The notes beneath the pieces are model-generated. The model was given only the letters and a program-made list of their open reading frames with translations. It was not told the DNA's origin and did not search any database. DNA of 31,524 bases from a virus. Shown here piece by piece: positions 1 to 9,758 of this stretch. Numbering within the stretch: position 1 is the stretch's first letter; the number at the start of each line of letters is the position of its first letter. The stretch spans positions 1 to 31,524 of the IMG/VR virus record IMGVR_UViG_3300030012_004149. One strand, 5' to 3'. Both the position numbers and the translations under genes were made by a program.

Positions 1-2175
1 TGAGAACTCAACCTTATACATGGTAACCTTATCAAATGCGAGGTCCCAAATACTTTCATCAGTTTTTATTTCGTTTGTATCAGGATCAATTACATTTGAA
101 CCTGCTCTCTTATCTGCTACAGCATCACTATATAATAATTCTTCAGTCTGTCCGTCTAATCTATCACCACTAAATCTTGATCTTGGAACACGATACTCAT
201 ACACATTCCAATAATCTTGATCTACATTTTGGTTTACCCATTTTTTATAATAAGTATTAACATCATCAATCTCTTCCTTTAATGTTGCTACTTCATTAAA
301 TCCTCTGCTATCATCAATATATCCCTCCTTTACTCCATCGCTATCTTCATAAAATAATGGGAACATTCCAGTTCCTGCAGTGTTACTATCATTTGCACCA
401 GTTTTTAAAGAGGCGTATTTATTTTTATCAGATTTAATTAATGTTCCAACTGTTGGTTGTATGAATGGAACTGGTGTGATTAAACTATGTCCAGCAGAAA
501 CAGAACCATTTGTAAGTCCTGATAAATCTGATTCGCCACTGGTATTCATAACAATAAGATTACATGTGCTGGTACCAGTTGATGTATCAACGGTGAGATT
601 TTTTACTTTGTAAATCTTTTTATCTACAAAACCACCATGCACTGCTGTATTATTACCTTGAGAGTATGATACGTACTGTCCATTAGATAATCCAAGTGCG
701 TGACCACCACTAGTATAAAAAGTTTTAACAGTTGAAACACCAACGTTAACTGTAAATGATTTTTTACCAGTTACCCTTACAACATTATATCCTGTAGTAT
801 CGTCAGGATATGTCTTGGTTCTATTTGTACCAGTCGATAAGGTTTTTGAAATTGTAAATGTTGCATTTTCGCTTGCACCAAATATATCAACAATATTAAG
901 TACATCACCATCTGAAAAATCTTCTAATGCAAGTTGATTATTTGTACCATCTCCAAGTTGAGTGATTGATGTAACTGAACCACCAGAAACTGTAATGTTA
1001 ACTTTTAAATTTGTTAGTACTCCATTTAACTTTGTTGAGACATTTGATTGATTTCCATTATTATATCCACTACCACCAGAAGTTGGTGTTATCGGTACAC
1101 TATTAACATCATGACTTAAGTAACAAGTCATCGCAATGCCTGTTAATGTTATAAATTTACCTTTATGGAATCCATGATCATTAGTAGTGGTTATCTCCAT
1201 CAAACCTGTATCAATATTATACTCTGCATTAGAAAGAGGTTTGGCAAGATCAGTACTAGAAACAGCATTTCCACCAGAAACTGATGTAATACTTACTTTA
1301 TGTTCTGGTTGTAAAAGAGAGTGGTCATACGCACCCGCATGAACCATTAAAAGATTATCTCTATAGATAACAAGATCACCGAATGGTACGTTTACAAATC
1401 CTGTGGGAACTGATGTATTACCTGTACCAACAGTTGGTGGGTCGTATGGATTTCCACTTTCTGAACCTCTTTTCTCTAATGGATCATATGGATTAGTGAA
1501 TCCATGATCTTGAGATTGTTGACCACTACCGCCACCAAATGGTAATGGATTATAAAAAGTTATTGATTGTGTTCGTCTAACAACACAAAAATTATCTCCC
1601 TCTCCACTATTTCTTGTTTCCCAATAGTATCCATCATACTTGTCAAATATACCATACTTACGAACAGCAGGGTTATGAATTCCAACACCACTAGAAGGTA
1701 TAGTTGTTGTCTTTACACCAAAAGTAGCAGCAGATACACGACCTGGTTGGTATCTAAAAAATCTTTTTGATGTTAGAATTGCACTCTTATCTACAGGTGC
1801 CTCTAGAAGAGCACCAGACTCCGCTGGAATATGAGTCAAACCGTGACCCATTGTTCCACCAACACCAGCGTAAGTTCCAGTATTTGCAACGGTCCCAAAC
1901 TGTTCTGGTGTCGCTGCCCATTCAGATGGGTTTACATCGTAAGTATTAACATCAGCAAATATTCCGAGAGCAACTTCAGATCTAGGAATACCCAGTAATG
2001 ATAGTGCGACCTCGGATTGTACTTTATTTTGTTCGGCAACGGGTATTGTCGGTTGGTCACTGGCGATAACAACAGGTAATGATTTTTCCGCCTTTTGTTG
2101 ACCAGGAGGCACTGGAGCAGTCCTACCTACGACTACTACAGATGAATTAGAATTTACATTAGTATTGTCTGGCAT
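1..2175 (-). CDS. Virion structural protein, C-terminus cut by window edge
   Basis: An uninterrupted leftward frame runs from an ATG at 2175-2173 to base 1, so the gene is partial at its 3' end; about 725 codons are visible. The start overlaps the stop of the 2401-residue fibre gene as TAATG, indicating translational coupling. The N-terminus is Ser/Val-rich and then carries SLPVVIASDQPTIPV. From memory, this kind of motif is common near the N-terminus of phage tail or neck-associated proteins. The rest is Gly/Ser/Thr-rich and beta-strand-like, with a GGSGY turn (around residue 365) also seen in neighbouring structural proteins, and no enzyme motif. Its place after the giant fibre gene suggests a tail-fibre or baseplate-attached virion protein. 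The exact role is unknown. Confidence 0.8.
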   Translation of the reverse strand, partial: MPDNTNVNSNSSVVVVGRTAPVPPGQQKAEKSLPVVIASDQPTIPVAEQNKVQSEVALSLLGIPRSEVALGIFADVNTYDVNPSEWAATPEQFGTVANTGTYAGVGGTMGHGLTHIPAESGALLEAPVDKSAILTSKRFFRYQPGRVSAATFGVKTTTIPSSGVGIHNPAVRKYGIFDKYDGYYWETRNSGEGDNFCVVRRTQSITFYNPLPFGGGSGQQSQDHGFTNPYDPLEKRGSESGNPYDPPTVGTGNTSVPTGFVNVPFGDLVIYRDNLLMVHAGAYDHSLLQPEHKVSITSVSGGNAVSSTDLAKPLSNAEYNIDTGLMEITTTNDHGFHKGKFITLTGIAMTCYLSHDVNSVPITPTSGGSGYNNGNQSNVSTKLNGVLTNLKVNITVSGGSVTSITQLGDGTNNQLALEDFSDGDVLNIVDIFGASENATFTISKTLSTGTNRTKTYPDDTTGYNVVRVTGKKSFTVNVGVSTVKTFYTSGGHALGLSNGQYVSYSQGNNTAVHGGFVDKKIYKVKNLTVDTSTGTSTCNLIVMNTSGESDLSGLTNGSVSAGHSLITPVPFIQPTVGTLIKSDKNKYASLKTGANDSNTAGTGMFPLFYEDSDGVKEGYIDDSRGFNEVATLKEEIDDVNTYYKKWVNQNVDQDYWNVYEYRVPRSRFSGDRLDGQTEELLYSDAVADKRAGSNVIDPDTNEIKTDESIWDLAFDKVTMYKVEFS

Positions 2176-5100
2176 TAGTTTGTAACTCCGACTCTTCCTT
2201 TAGCGATAATAAAACGATCCCTTATACTTATATAGTCACCCGCAGTAGCTCCCCCATTGGTAGCAACGTTTACGGCTGTTCCTTGAAGATTAAATCCACT
2301 TACGTATTGATTTGTTGATGGATTGAATACTTGAGGATTAATTAATCTTAATCTTTTTGTTGCAGCATCAACATTAATTTTTCCACCATCAGGAGCAACA
2401 GTAAACTCAACAGCAGATAGAGATGGACTTGATGAATGGTCAACTAGTTTAATTACATCCCCTTCAGATATTGCAGGGAATTGTGAGGGATCTGCAAGTT
2501 GAACATGATAATCAGTCTGACCTGTTCCTATATTAGAAGTACCATCTGCGTTAAATGAAGTTGTAGTAGGATTACCGCTTGCATCTCTCCAAAGTCCTGT
2601 CTCTATTCCAACAAAGGTTGAATATCCAACAGGAACTTGTATAAACTCTTGTGCAAGTATTTGATACCCAAGTGCAGATGTGAAACCGATGTTTCGTACT
2701 AAATCATTTGGATCACTTGCATCTGTACCCACTTCAAATCTTAGGTAACCATTTTCTCTTCCAAATTCTCCAAGATCGGCAGTTGTAAAGTTAAATGGTA
2801 TGAATAATCCATCAAATGTAAGTGCTTCACTTGTGGTTCCTTCGTTAATAATAGTTCCGATTCCAGAGGAAAGAAGTCCAGAACCTGGTAGAAGATTAAC
2901 TTTAGTGCTGCGAATATCAAATGGTTCACCATCCCTTATGTATTGAATGATTGGTGAATCTTCACCCTTCATTCCAGTTTGTCTGCCAATAGTAATATTA
3001 AGTGAATTGAAGTCACTATCAAATATGTCTGGTGAAGCTAAGAACTCATCAGATGGTCCAAGTAAAATATTATTTGTAGTTGTAATCTTACCTGTAGCAT
3101 ACATTCTAAGTCCAGTTCCACAGTTACGAATAATATTACCACCAGTTGAAACAACTGAACTTGCAGATAAATCAACAGGACCAGAGAAGTTTTCGATGAC
3201 AGAATCGTTTAATCTTAAAACTTCAGAATCTTGTGCGTAAATTGGGAAGAATACATATCGATCTGTAAGTCCTCCATCTAAAAATGAGCAATTTTCAATT
3301 GATAATCTCTTAGAATCTTCAACATGTAATGCATGCGAAGGAGAATTTCTAATTTCCACACCTTTGATAAGTGAAGAAGTTATATTTTCAAGATAAACAA
3401 GGAAACTCTTTGATGAATTTTCAACTGCTGGTTCACCAAATCTAATATTATTTCCTGAGTTACCATCAATTGTTACATCTTGAATTGTCATGTCTATTGG
3501 AGTTGTTTGTCTGATACCATCAGATATTATTTCGGTACCAACACCAATAAAGTTACCTGCTCCTGTTGTAGCTGCATCAAATTTTAATTCAACTCCTGCT
3601 CCATCGGTAGCATCCATTGCAAAATATTGTTGTTTAAGAACAGTATTTTTACCATTACCCTTTAAAGTAAATCCATTAGGTAATACTAGATTGTTTGTTA
3701 AATAAGTTCCACTTGGAAGATTTAAATAATTACCTCCATCTGCAACAGTAACTTCTATTGCAGTTCTTAATGCAGATGTATTATCATGAACAACTTTTAC
3801 TTCTGTTGTTCCTGCAGCAACCGATGTTTCATTACCTCCATAAGTAGAACCAATGTTAAGCAGTCCACGCCCAGATATGTCGATGCTGCTAACTCCGATT
3901 GACACAACTGTATCAATTAACCATCCTCTCCTTTGAGCATCAAGTCCAACATTAGAGAAATGTATTTGGTCCTCATCATATTCATTAAGTGTTCCGTTTG
4001 GTGACCATGCAGTTTGATCATAATTTCCGTAATCTTGCCATTGAATACCAGCAGTAGCACTTCCCAATTCTTTTGGACCAAGTATTCCAATAAGTTTTGA
4101 TTCTTTAATATCTCTCGCACCAGTTCCACTAGCTTGTTGACGGTAGATTAGTAGTCCATGATTTACATTATTTCTTGCAAGTGTAAGAACAATATGATTT
4201 AAATCGTTAAAATCGCTGAGAGCTACGTGCCCAATACCAGATCCAACTTCTTTACATGCACCCGCTTTACCAGTTTGATATACATATTCAGCAACCCAAT
4301 AGTAATAAGTGTTAACTGTAGCAGTTGTTCCAACTTTTGAGACGCTGATTGATGGTGGATCTGAAACAATACTACCATCAGTAGAAGTTGAAATACCAAA
4401 TACTTTTACTTTCTCCCCAACATAGAATTTAGCAGTCGCAATACCAGAAATTCTTGTTTTATCACCCACAGTAGATCCACTACCAACATGAACAATAGGA
4501 TCATTACTTACACCATAACTTCTTAGTCTATAAGATTCGATCTCGTGACCATCAACTAACTCATAACCACTCTGATCATCTTTAACTTTTAAGAAACGAT
4601 TTCTTTTAAATGTTGTCTCCTCAGTTGCATCAGGTAAATCACTTAACTTAAAGTTTTCATATACATTTGCACGTATTGTACCATTTACATCAAGTTCATA
4701 TGCAGGATTGAATTGTTTAATACCAACATTCTGAGTTGCTTGTTTAACAATTAATGATGGACTTGCATCGTCACCTACTTGAAACGCTGGATTTACTGCT
4801 GAAGTTCCCTGCAATAACAATTTAATTGCATCAATACCAAACTCAGAAGTTGAAGTTATTTTATTAGTGAAATTAACTGGTCCTCTAAATTCAGAGGGTA
4901 AGTTACGATTTGCACCACCACCAACTGTGAGTGTATTTCTAATGTAAACATCATCAAATGTTGCTGTTAAGTCTGATAGATCTTCTCCAAGAACATTTTC
5001 TCTTGGTTCTAATCTATCATCACCTTTAAAGAAATCACCACGATCATTCATACCAGTATATCGAATTACACCACCATTAGTTTCTCTTGCGATTGCAAGA

Positions 5101-8100
5101 AATTCCTCTTCTAATGTAATTGTTTTCTTTCTAAGTTGTGGTAATGCGGTTGAGTAGTTACCTGGACCATATCCAACATATTCAAATGTTTGTCCAGATG
5201 ATCTAGTGCTAGAATATCTACGGACTTCAGATGGAACTACATTAATTTTTTTCAATAATGATCCTTGATCGTGAGGAACTGATCTAGTTCCAAGAACACC
5301 TCTGAGAATTGTAAATTGACTTGCATTGTCAACTGATTTGATTCTTATAATTTCATTATCAACCTGCAAAAATTCACCTTTTACAAATCCAATTGTGTTA
5401 GTAACTTGTGTTGTCGCCTCATTTGTTCCAATACCTGCAGTTGTGGTAATGTTAATACCTGCTGGCATGTTAACTAAACTACCAGCAATTTTTTCAGTTT
5501 GGAATGATGTATCTTGACCATATGCACCAAGATTATACTTATAAACCTCTGCTGCCGATACGCCAGTTGCTGTTACTCCGACTGGAGCATTGATTGTAAA
5601 TTGAGTAAGACTCTTCTTTTCTTTAACAATAAAATCACCATTGAATATGGTAGATCCCGTTCCAGTCACACCAGTTATCTTAATTTTATTACCAACAAAT
5701 AATCCGTGAGCACTACCAGTTGTGACTGTAACTAAACCTGGAAATGTTGTTACAATACCTGCAATTGCACTTATTGATTTTGCTTCATGACCAAGAAATG
5801 CAATACCATTTCCTGTTGTATAAATTCCAGGATTTGATCCAGCATCATATGTAATAGAGTTTGGTGTTGGAACATCTGTAATTTTATATAATCCATTGTA
5901 ACCACTATTAAATCTATTAGTTGTTGTTCCAATTCCTACGACTTGAATTACATCACCAATATTATTATTAATAGAATTAATTGTTAGAATCGCATTTCCA
6001 TTACCTGTTGAAACATTTACAGTATTACCTATACCATATGCAGATCCACCATCAATAATTACTACTTTTGTAATAACTCCACTAGCGTTAACAGTAATAT
6101 CAGCACTCGCATCTCTACCAGTAATATGTGGACTAGTCAAAGGAACAGCCCTAACAACTCCTGCTGCTCCTCCATTATATCCAGTTCCACCATTTGTAAC
6201 TGTTACATTATTAACTTGTGATGAATCACCTAAACTAATTCCATTCAAATTATGATTTAAATCTGTAAGTATAGTTGAGATACCTGCAGTGCTTGTTTCA
6301 TTATTAGAAAATGCGAATGTAATACCGAAACCTACTCCGATATCGTTTAAGTAATCTATTGCAACTTCTTTTGTGCTACTATTTAAAGAATCATTTACAC
6401 TTGTTTTACCTAAAGTTTTATTAGATGCAAATGACACTGCTTGTAATGGATCATTTTCTTGATTATCTTTATCAATTGTTGGGAATAATGTTTGAATATC
6501 TTGTTTTAGTTTAAGACCTGAAAACTCAGATACGGTTGGACTTACAGTAACCTTTTGGCAAGTTAAATAATAAATTCCGTCTGTAAGATTTTCCTCATAA
6601 TCTTGTATCGTCTCAACATCTTGAATAAAGTAAGTTGTATTATACTCATTTCTTGAAAATCTTGGTTGATCAGAGTTTTGTTTATCAAAAGTTCCACCAT
6701 CACCTACAATTCTATAAGTGAATGACTTAGTTGTAGGTGTCGATGTTACTGTATAATCTCCATTGAATCCAGCATTATCTTCACCATCAGTATTAGTGCT
6801 ACTCTTAATGTCAGTGAGTGATACTTTATCATTTATATGCAAATCATGAGGTAACTCTGTAGTCACAGTAACCACAGATTGATTTGTAGTAATACCAGAT
6901 ATTATTCTTGGATTTCTATTAATAGTTACACCAGTTGGATCTGAAGTATCTTTAGTGGTTGTTGATGATTCTTGAAGTGTGTAAAATTTTTCTGGTGCTT
7001 TTGCAACACTTGCACCACTATAATCTTTAGGTATTACGTAACGTAATTTGTAAATTCTATCTCTTGCATCACGATTTTCTGGTTGTCTTAAAATGTAAGT
7101 AGATGAATTTCCTCCCTCAATACTTGGGTTATTATCTATTGCGGTAAATATTTCGTTTGTGCTTGAACTTGTTACGAACCAATTTTCATTGTCAGTATCA
7201 AATTGAATTGGATGTCCTGGATCTCCAGGAACTTTATCTGTAACTCTACTTACAACTTCTAATATACCACCATTCGCATTTTTAATATCAACTCCAGTTC
7301 CTTCATCCGCAGCGTTCCGAGTTTTAGCAAGTTTAATTGTTAAACCAATACCAGGATTTGATGTATTCTCAACATTAATTACAAAATATAAAGTGCTTTC
7401 ACTATCAATTCCATCTGGTGTATAACCATTGTCACTGTAAATTCTCACAGTTTCACCATCTACAAAATTATGTTGTGATGGAAAAGTTAGAGTATCAGAA
7501 CTAGCATCTACAGTTTGAACAGTGAATCTTTTTTCTGAGGATGGACCATCACCAGATGCAACTTGCATAAGAACTGGTGCAGTTTTAATTACTTCCTGTG
7601 CATTTTCTACTACATTTAAATATAATAATTCATTCTTTCTCGCACCAACTCGATAACCATTTACAATATTAGATGGTGGATTCTCTTCATCTGTTGCATC
7701 TTGGATGAATAATTTAGAAGCACTCTTAGATCCTACACTAGGATTTGTGGTGAGAGAAACATCAAGTGACCTCCAAACTGAATTAAATTGATTATCTTGT
7801 AGATCTTTTGGTGGAACGATGTGAGTGATGTATCCTGTGTCGTCTCTGGCAAATGCTTTTTTTCTAAATCCTGCTGATACTAATGATTTCGCACCAAAGT
7901 TAGAGTTAGAGTTTGTAATTGATTGGTCAGCACCACTTTCTGTTAGGAAATGTTGTGCAAATCCAATCGCAAATACAGAGACCGCTTGAATAAACCCATC
8001 ATTTGCTGCCTTTATATGAAAATTGTCATATGATGTTTTATAAACTGAGTTTTGATTGCTATGTAATGGACGATCAGCGATTCCAACTTGTGAATTTGTT

Positions 8101-9380
8101 TTATAATTACCAGTTGCAGGATCATAAAGCACAAAAGCATTATCGTCTTTCTGCAATGAGATACCAGTGAACTGGGCAACAACCATTGATTTAAATCCAG
8201 TTGCCTTCGCACCATCAGCATTCAATCCACACATTCCAAATTCAGAACGTAGAGATAAATTAAAGATATATGGAGAAGCACCAGCAACAGTGTCTGATGA
8301 TAAGTTAACACCTTCACTAGCGTTGACTGAAATTATTAAATCATTTGGAGTTGATGGTAATTGATAAGTAAATGTTCTATCACTTGTAACACCAACAACA
8401 TTAAATGTACCATTGTATAATGAGGAACTGATACCAGAAACAATGATTCGATCATCTTTAGATAGATTGTGTTTGGTATTTGGTTGTACTGTTAAACTTG
8501 CGATATCTGCTTCTGCACGAATATCTGATAATAATAATGTATCACTCTGTAAATCACCAACAATTTTAAATTCTGGTGTATTAGGTTCAAAGTCTTTTTT
8601 GTCGGGAAAGTTTGTGATCTCTCTGTTCTTTGTATCATCTCCATAAGCGTTCATCACTTTGAAGTAATACTGTTGAAGATCAGTGAGTCCTGTTAATTCT
8701 TTTTTATTAACACCATCTGCATATTCAAAACAAGTTAATTTATGATGTGAAAATTTTGGTGCTGCTTTTTGTGAATAGTTTTTATTAAAATATACTGCTC
8801 TGTCTGCATCGAAAATACTGAACTGCCAGAAGTAGCAAGCACCAGTAACTCTAAAGATTGCAGACCTTTCAATTGATGCATCTTCTGGATCAGGAACATA
8901 TAATGGTCTTATTTTTGTCTTACGTAAATCCATACCGACTATGGATGTACCTTTTGGAATTATTATACCACCATCTACTGAATTAAACTTTTGAAGAACA
9001 TTAGATGCATTCCCTAAATCAAATACAGAGGAATTAGTTAGTTCTACATTTGCTGTTCCTGCTGATATTGCATTCCCATTCTGATCATAATACTGTACTG
9101 TTCCACCATTATCCTTAATTGATAAACCTGGTCGGTTGTCAATCAAATGTTGTCCAGGATACAACATAATTGTCGTCCTGTCAAATCTATCATTGTTAAG
9201 TCCACTTTGATATGAGAACCTTGCAGACTCTAAAAGAGCCCTTTGAATAGTAACGAAGGGTCTTGTTAAAGAGTTTCCTCTATTGTCAAAACTATCAGTT
9301 GCATCCAAGTCTGATGGGTTAACATATAGAATATTACCATCAGTGTTAATTAAGAAATTTTCTAACCTAGAAAGAGGCAT
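2175..9380 (-). CDS. Giant tail-fibre/baseplate-associated structural protein (2401 aa)
   Basis: The largest gene in the window. The N-terminus (PLSRLENFL, then NILYVNPSDLD and RPFVTIQRALLE) resembles, from memory, a protein conserved in T4-like cyanophages and annotated as structural or fibre. Residues about 295-340, 830-890, 1135-1180 and 1205-1265 repeat a beta module of the form H-x-L...GD.I.I.G followed by FNG.F.V....SFTY, similar to the FCCH-like modules annotated in phage tail proteins. Around residue 1550 the motif YELDVNGTIRA resembles fibre shaft segments. Residues about 1895-2110 alternate hydrophobic and Asn/Asp/Ser-rich strands (IDMTIQDVTIDGNSGNN, LIKGVEIRNSP, LSIENCSFLDGG), as in a right-handed parallel beta-helix of the pectate-lyase type. 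It probably contacts host surface glycans, but this is inferred. A T4-type late promoter lies about 110 bases upstream. Confidence 0.85.
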   Translation of the reverse strand: MPLSRLENFLINTDGNILYVNPSDLDATDSFDNRGNSLTRPFVTIQRALLESARFSYQSGLNNDRFDRTTIMLYPGQHLIDNRPGLSIKDNGGTVQYYDQNGNAISAGTANVELTNSSVFDLGNASNVLQKFNSVDGGIIIPKGTSIVGMDLRKTKIRPLYVPDPEDASIERSAIFRVTGACYFWQFSIFDADRAVYFNKNYSQKAAPKFSHHKLTCFEYADGVNKKELTGLTDLQQYYFKVMNAYGDDTKNREITNFPDKKDFEPNTPEFKIVGDLQSDTLLLSDIRAEADIASLTVQPNTKHNLSKDDRIIVSGISSSLYNGTFNVVGVTSDRTFTYQLPSTPNDLIISVNASEGVNLSSDTVAGASPYIFNLSLRSEFGMCGLNADGAKATGFKSMVVAQFTGISLQKDDNAFVLYDPATGNYKTNSQVGIADRPLHSNQNSVYKTSYDNFHIKAANDGFIQAVSVFAIGFAQHFLTESGADQSITNSNSNFGAKSLVSAGFRKKAFARDDTGYITHIVPPKDLQDNQFNSVWRSLDVSLTTNPSVGSKSASKLFIQDATDEENPPSNIVNGYRVGARKNELLYLNVVENAQEVIKTAPVLMQVASGDGPSSEKRFTVQTVDASSDTLTFPSQHNFVDGETVRIYSDNGYTPDGIDSESTLYFVINVENTSNPGIGLTIKLAKTRNAADEGTGVDIKNANGGILEVVSRVTDKVPGDPGHPIQFDTDNENWFVTSSSTNEIFTAIDNNPSIEGGNSSTYILRQPENRDARDRIYKLRYVIPKDYSGASVAKAPEKFYTLQESSTTTKDTSDPTGVTINRNPRIISGITTNQSVVTVTTELPHDLHINDKVSLTDIKSSTNTDGEDNAGFNGDYTVTSTPTTKSFTYRIVGDGGTFDKQNSDQPRFSRNEYNTTYFIQDVETIQDYEENLTDGIYYLTCQKVTVSPTVSEFSGLKLKQDIQTLFPTIDKDNQENDPLQAVSFASNKTLGKTSVNDSLNSSTKEVAIDYLNDIGVGFGITFAFSNNETSTAGISTILTDLNHNLNGISLGDSSQVNNVTVTNGGTGYNGGAAGVVRAVPLTSPHITGRDASADITVNASGVITKVVIIDGGSAYGIGNTVNVSTGNGNAILTINSINNNIGDVIQVVGIGTTTNRFNSGYNGLYKITDVPTPNSITYDAGSNPGIYTTGNGIAFLGHEAKSISAIAGIVTTFPGLVTVTTGSAHGLFVGNKIKITGVTGTGSTIFNGDFIVKEKKSLTQFTINAPVGVTATGVSAAEVYKYNLGAYGQDTSFQTEKIAGSLVNMPAGINITTTAGIGTNEATTQVTNTIGFVKGEFLQVDNEIIRIKSVDNASQFTILRGVLGTRSVPHDQGSLLKKINVVPSEVRRYSSTRSSGQTFEYVGYGPGNYSTALPQLRKKTITLEEEFLAIARETNGGVIRYTGMNDRGDFFKGDDRLEPRENVLGEDLSDLTATFDDVYIRNTLTVGGGANRNLPSEFRGPVNFTNKITSTSEFGIDAIKLLLQGTSAVNPAFQVGDDASPSLIVKQATQNVGIKQFNPAYELDVNGTIRANVYENFKLSDLPDATEETTFKRNRFLKVKDDQSGYELVDGHEIESYRLRSYGVSNDPIVHVGSGSTVGDKTRISGIATAKFYVGEKVKVFGISTSTDGSIVSDPPSISVSKVGTTATVNTYYYWVAEYVYQTGKAGACKEVGSGIGHVALSDFNDLNHIVLTLARNNVNHGLLIYRQQASGTGARDIKESKLIGILGPKELGSATAGIQWQDYGNYDQTAWSPNGTLNEYDEDQIHFSNVGLDAQRRGWLIDTVVSIGVSSIDISGRGLLNIGSTYGGNETSVAAGTTEVKVVHDNTSALRTAIEVTVADGGNYLNLPSGTYLTNNLVLPNGFTLKGNGKNTVLKQQYFAMDATDGAGVELKFDAATTGAGNFIGVGTEIISDGIRQTTPIDMTIQDVTIDGNSGNNIRFGEPAVENSSKSFLVYLENITSSLIKGVEIRNSPSHALHVEDSKRLSIENCSFLDGGLTDRYVFFPIYAQDSEVLRLNDSVIENFSGPVDLSASSVVSTGGNIIRNCGTGLRMYATGKITTTNNILLGPSDEFLASPDIFDSDFNSLNITIGRQTGMKGEDSPIIQYIRDGEPFDIRSTKVNLLPGSGLLSSGIGTIINEGTTSEALTFDGLFIPFNFTTADLGEFGRENGYLRFEVGTDASDPNDLVRNIGFTSALGYQILAQEFIQVPVGYSTFVGIETGLWRDASGNPTTTSFNADGTSNIGTGQTDYHVQLADPSQFPAISEGDVIKLVDHSSSPSLSAVEFTVAPDGGKINVDAATKRLRLINPQVFNPSTNQYVSGFNLQGTAVNVATNGGATAGDYISIRDRFIIAKGRVGVTN

Positions 9381-9486
9381 TGTATTAACACACTAAATTT
9401 TTCTTCTGATTTATTTATCAATAAACAAATAGGGATATTTATCAAAAAGGTATTTTGCTAAAAAATGGCCCAAAAATTTTTTTCAA

Positions 9487-9494
9487 TATTTATA
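9487..9494 (-). promoter_or_regulatory. T4-type late promoter for the giant fibre gene
   Basis: The leftward strand reads TATAAATA, an exact match to the T4 late promoter -10 element recognised by gp55 sigma with gp33 coactivation. It lies in the 130-base gap between the 65-codon gene and the fibre gene and points at the fibre gene, giving a leader of roughly 100 bases. Two near matches (GATAAATA) occur downstream at about 9410-9440. A gp33 homologue is encoded at 28244-28519, so the matching coactivator is present. The rest of the gap is AT-rich with no clear hairpin. Confidence 0.7.
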
Positions 9495-9510
9495 AAAACA
9501 CACATCAATT

Positions 9511-9708
9511 TTATTTTTTGGTTGATGAGTCATCATCTGAAAGGTCAAATTTAATCTTTCCTGTGATCTCAAGTAACTTAACTTGAGCAACCGACTCAAC
9601 ACATGTCCAGTATGTTTCTCCACTTACAGCAAACTCATCACAAAAATGCTCTGCCATATCTTCTTGAAGATACTGTAACTCTCTCAATGATTCTCTTTGG
9701 ATTTCCAT
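9511..9708 (-). CDS. Small conserved cyanophage protein (65 aa), function unknown
   Basis: The product starts MEIQRESLRELQYLQEDMAE, contains FCDEFAVSGETYWTCVE and ends in an acidic and Lys-rich tail (SDDDSSTKK). I recall similar short proteins in T4-like cyanophages, always hypothetical. It is predicted to be mostly helical, with two Cys (C23, C36) and no membrane segment. It differs from its neighbours in having its own consensus sigma70-type promoter immediately upstream (9730-9758) and a separate late promoter immediately downstream. It is therefore probably expressed early, inside a late structural cluster, and may not be a virion part. No strong Shine-Dalgarno sequence precedes the ATG. 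Confidence 0.75.
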   Translation of the reverse strand: MEIQRESLRELQYLQEDMAEHFCDEFAVSGETYWTCVESVAQVKLLEITGKIKFDLSDDDSSTKK

Positions 9709-9729
9709 TTTAATTATGCTTGGTGAATG

Positions 9730-9758
9730 ATTCTAACATCACATAGGTCTGGTGTCAA
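9730..9758 (-). promoter_or_regulatory. Host sigma70-type (early) promoter for the 65-aa gene
   Basis: On the leftward strand the -35 TTGACA (9758-9753) is separated by exactly 17 bases from the -10 TAGAAT (9735-9730). A TG one base upstream of the -10 makes it an extended -10. The -35 overlaps the stop region of the 640-residue gene. Predicted transcription starts near 9723, leaving a leader of about 15 bases. The architecture matches the promoter at 31347-31375. Confidence 0.75.

Noticed and set aside
9381-9510. Possible terminator in the A/T tracts around 9460-9483
   Set aside because: The only pairing is A-tract with T-tract around GGCC and would be weak; no GC stem with a following T-run.
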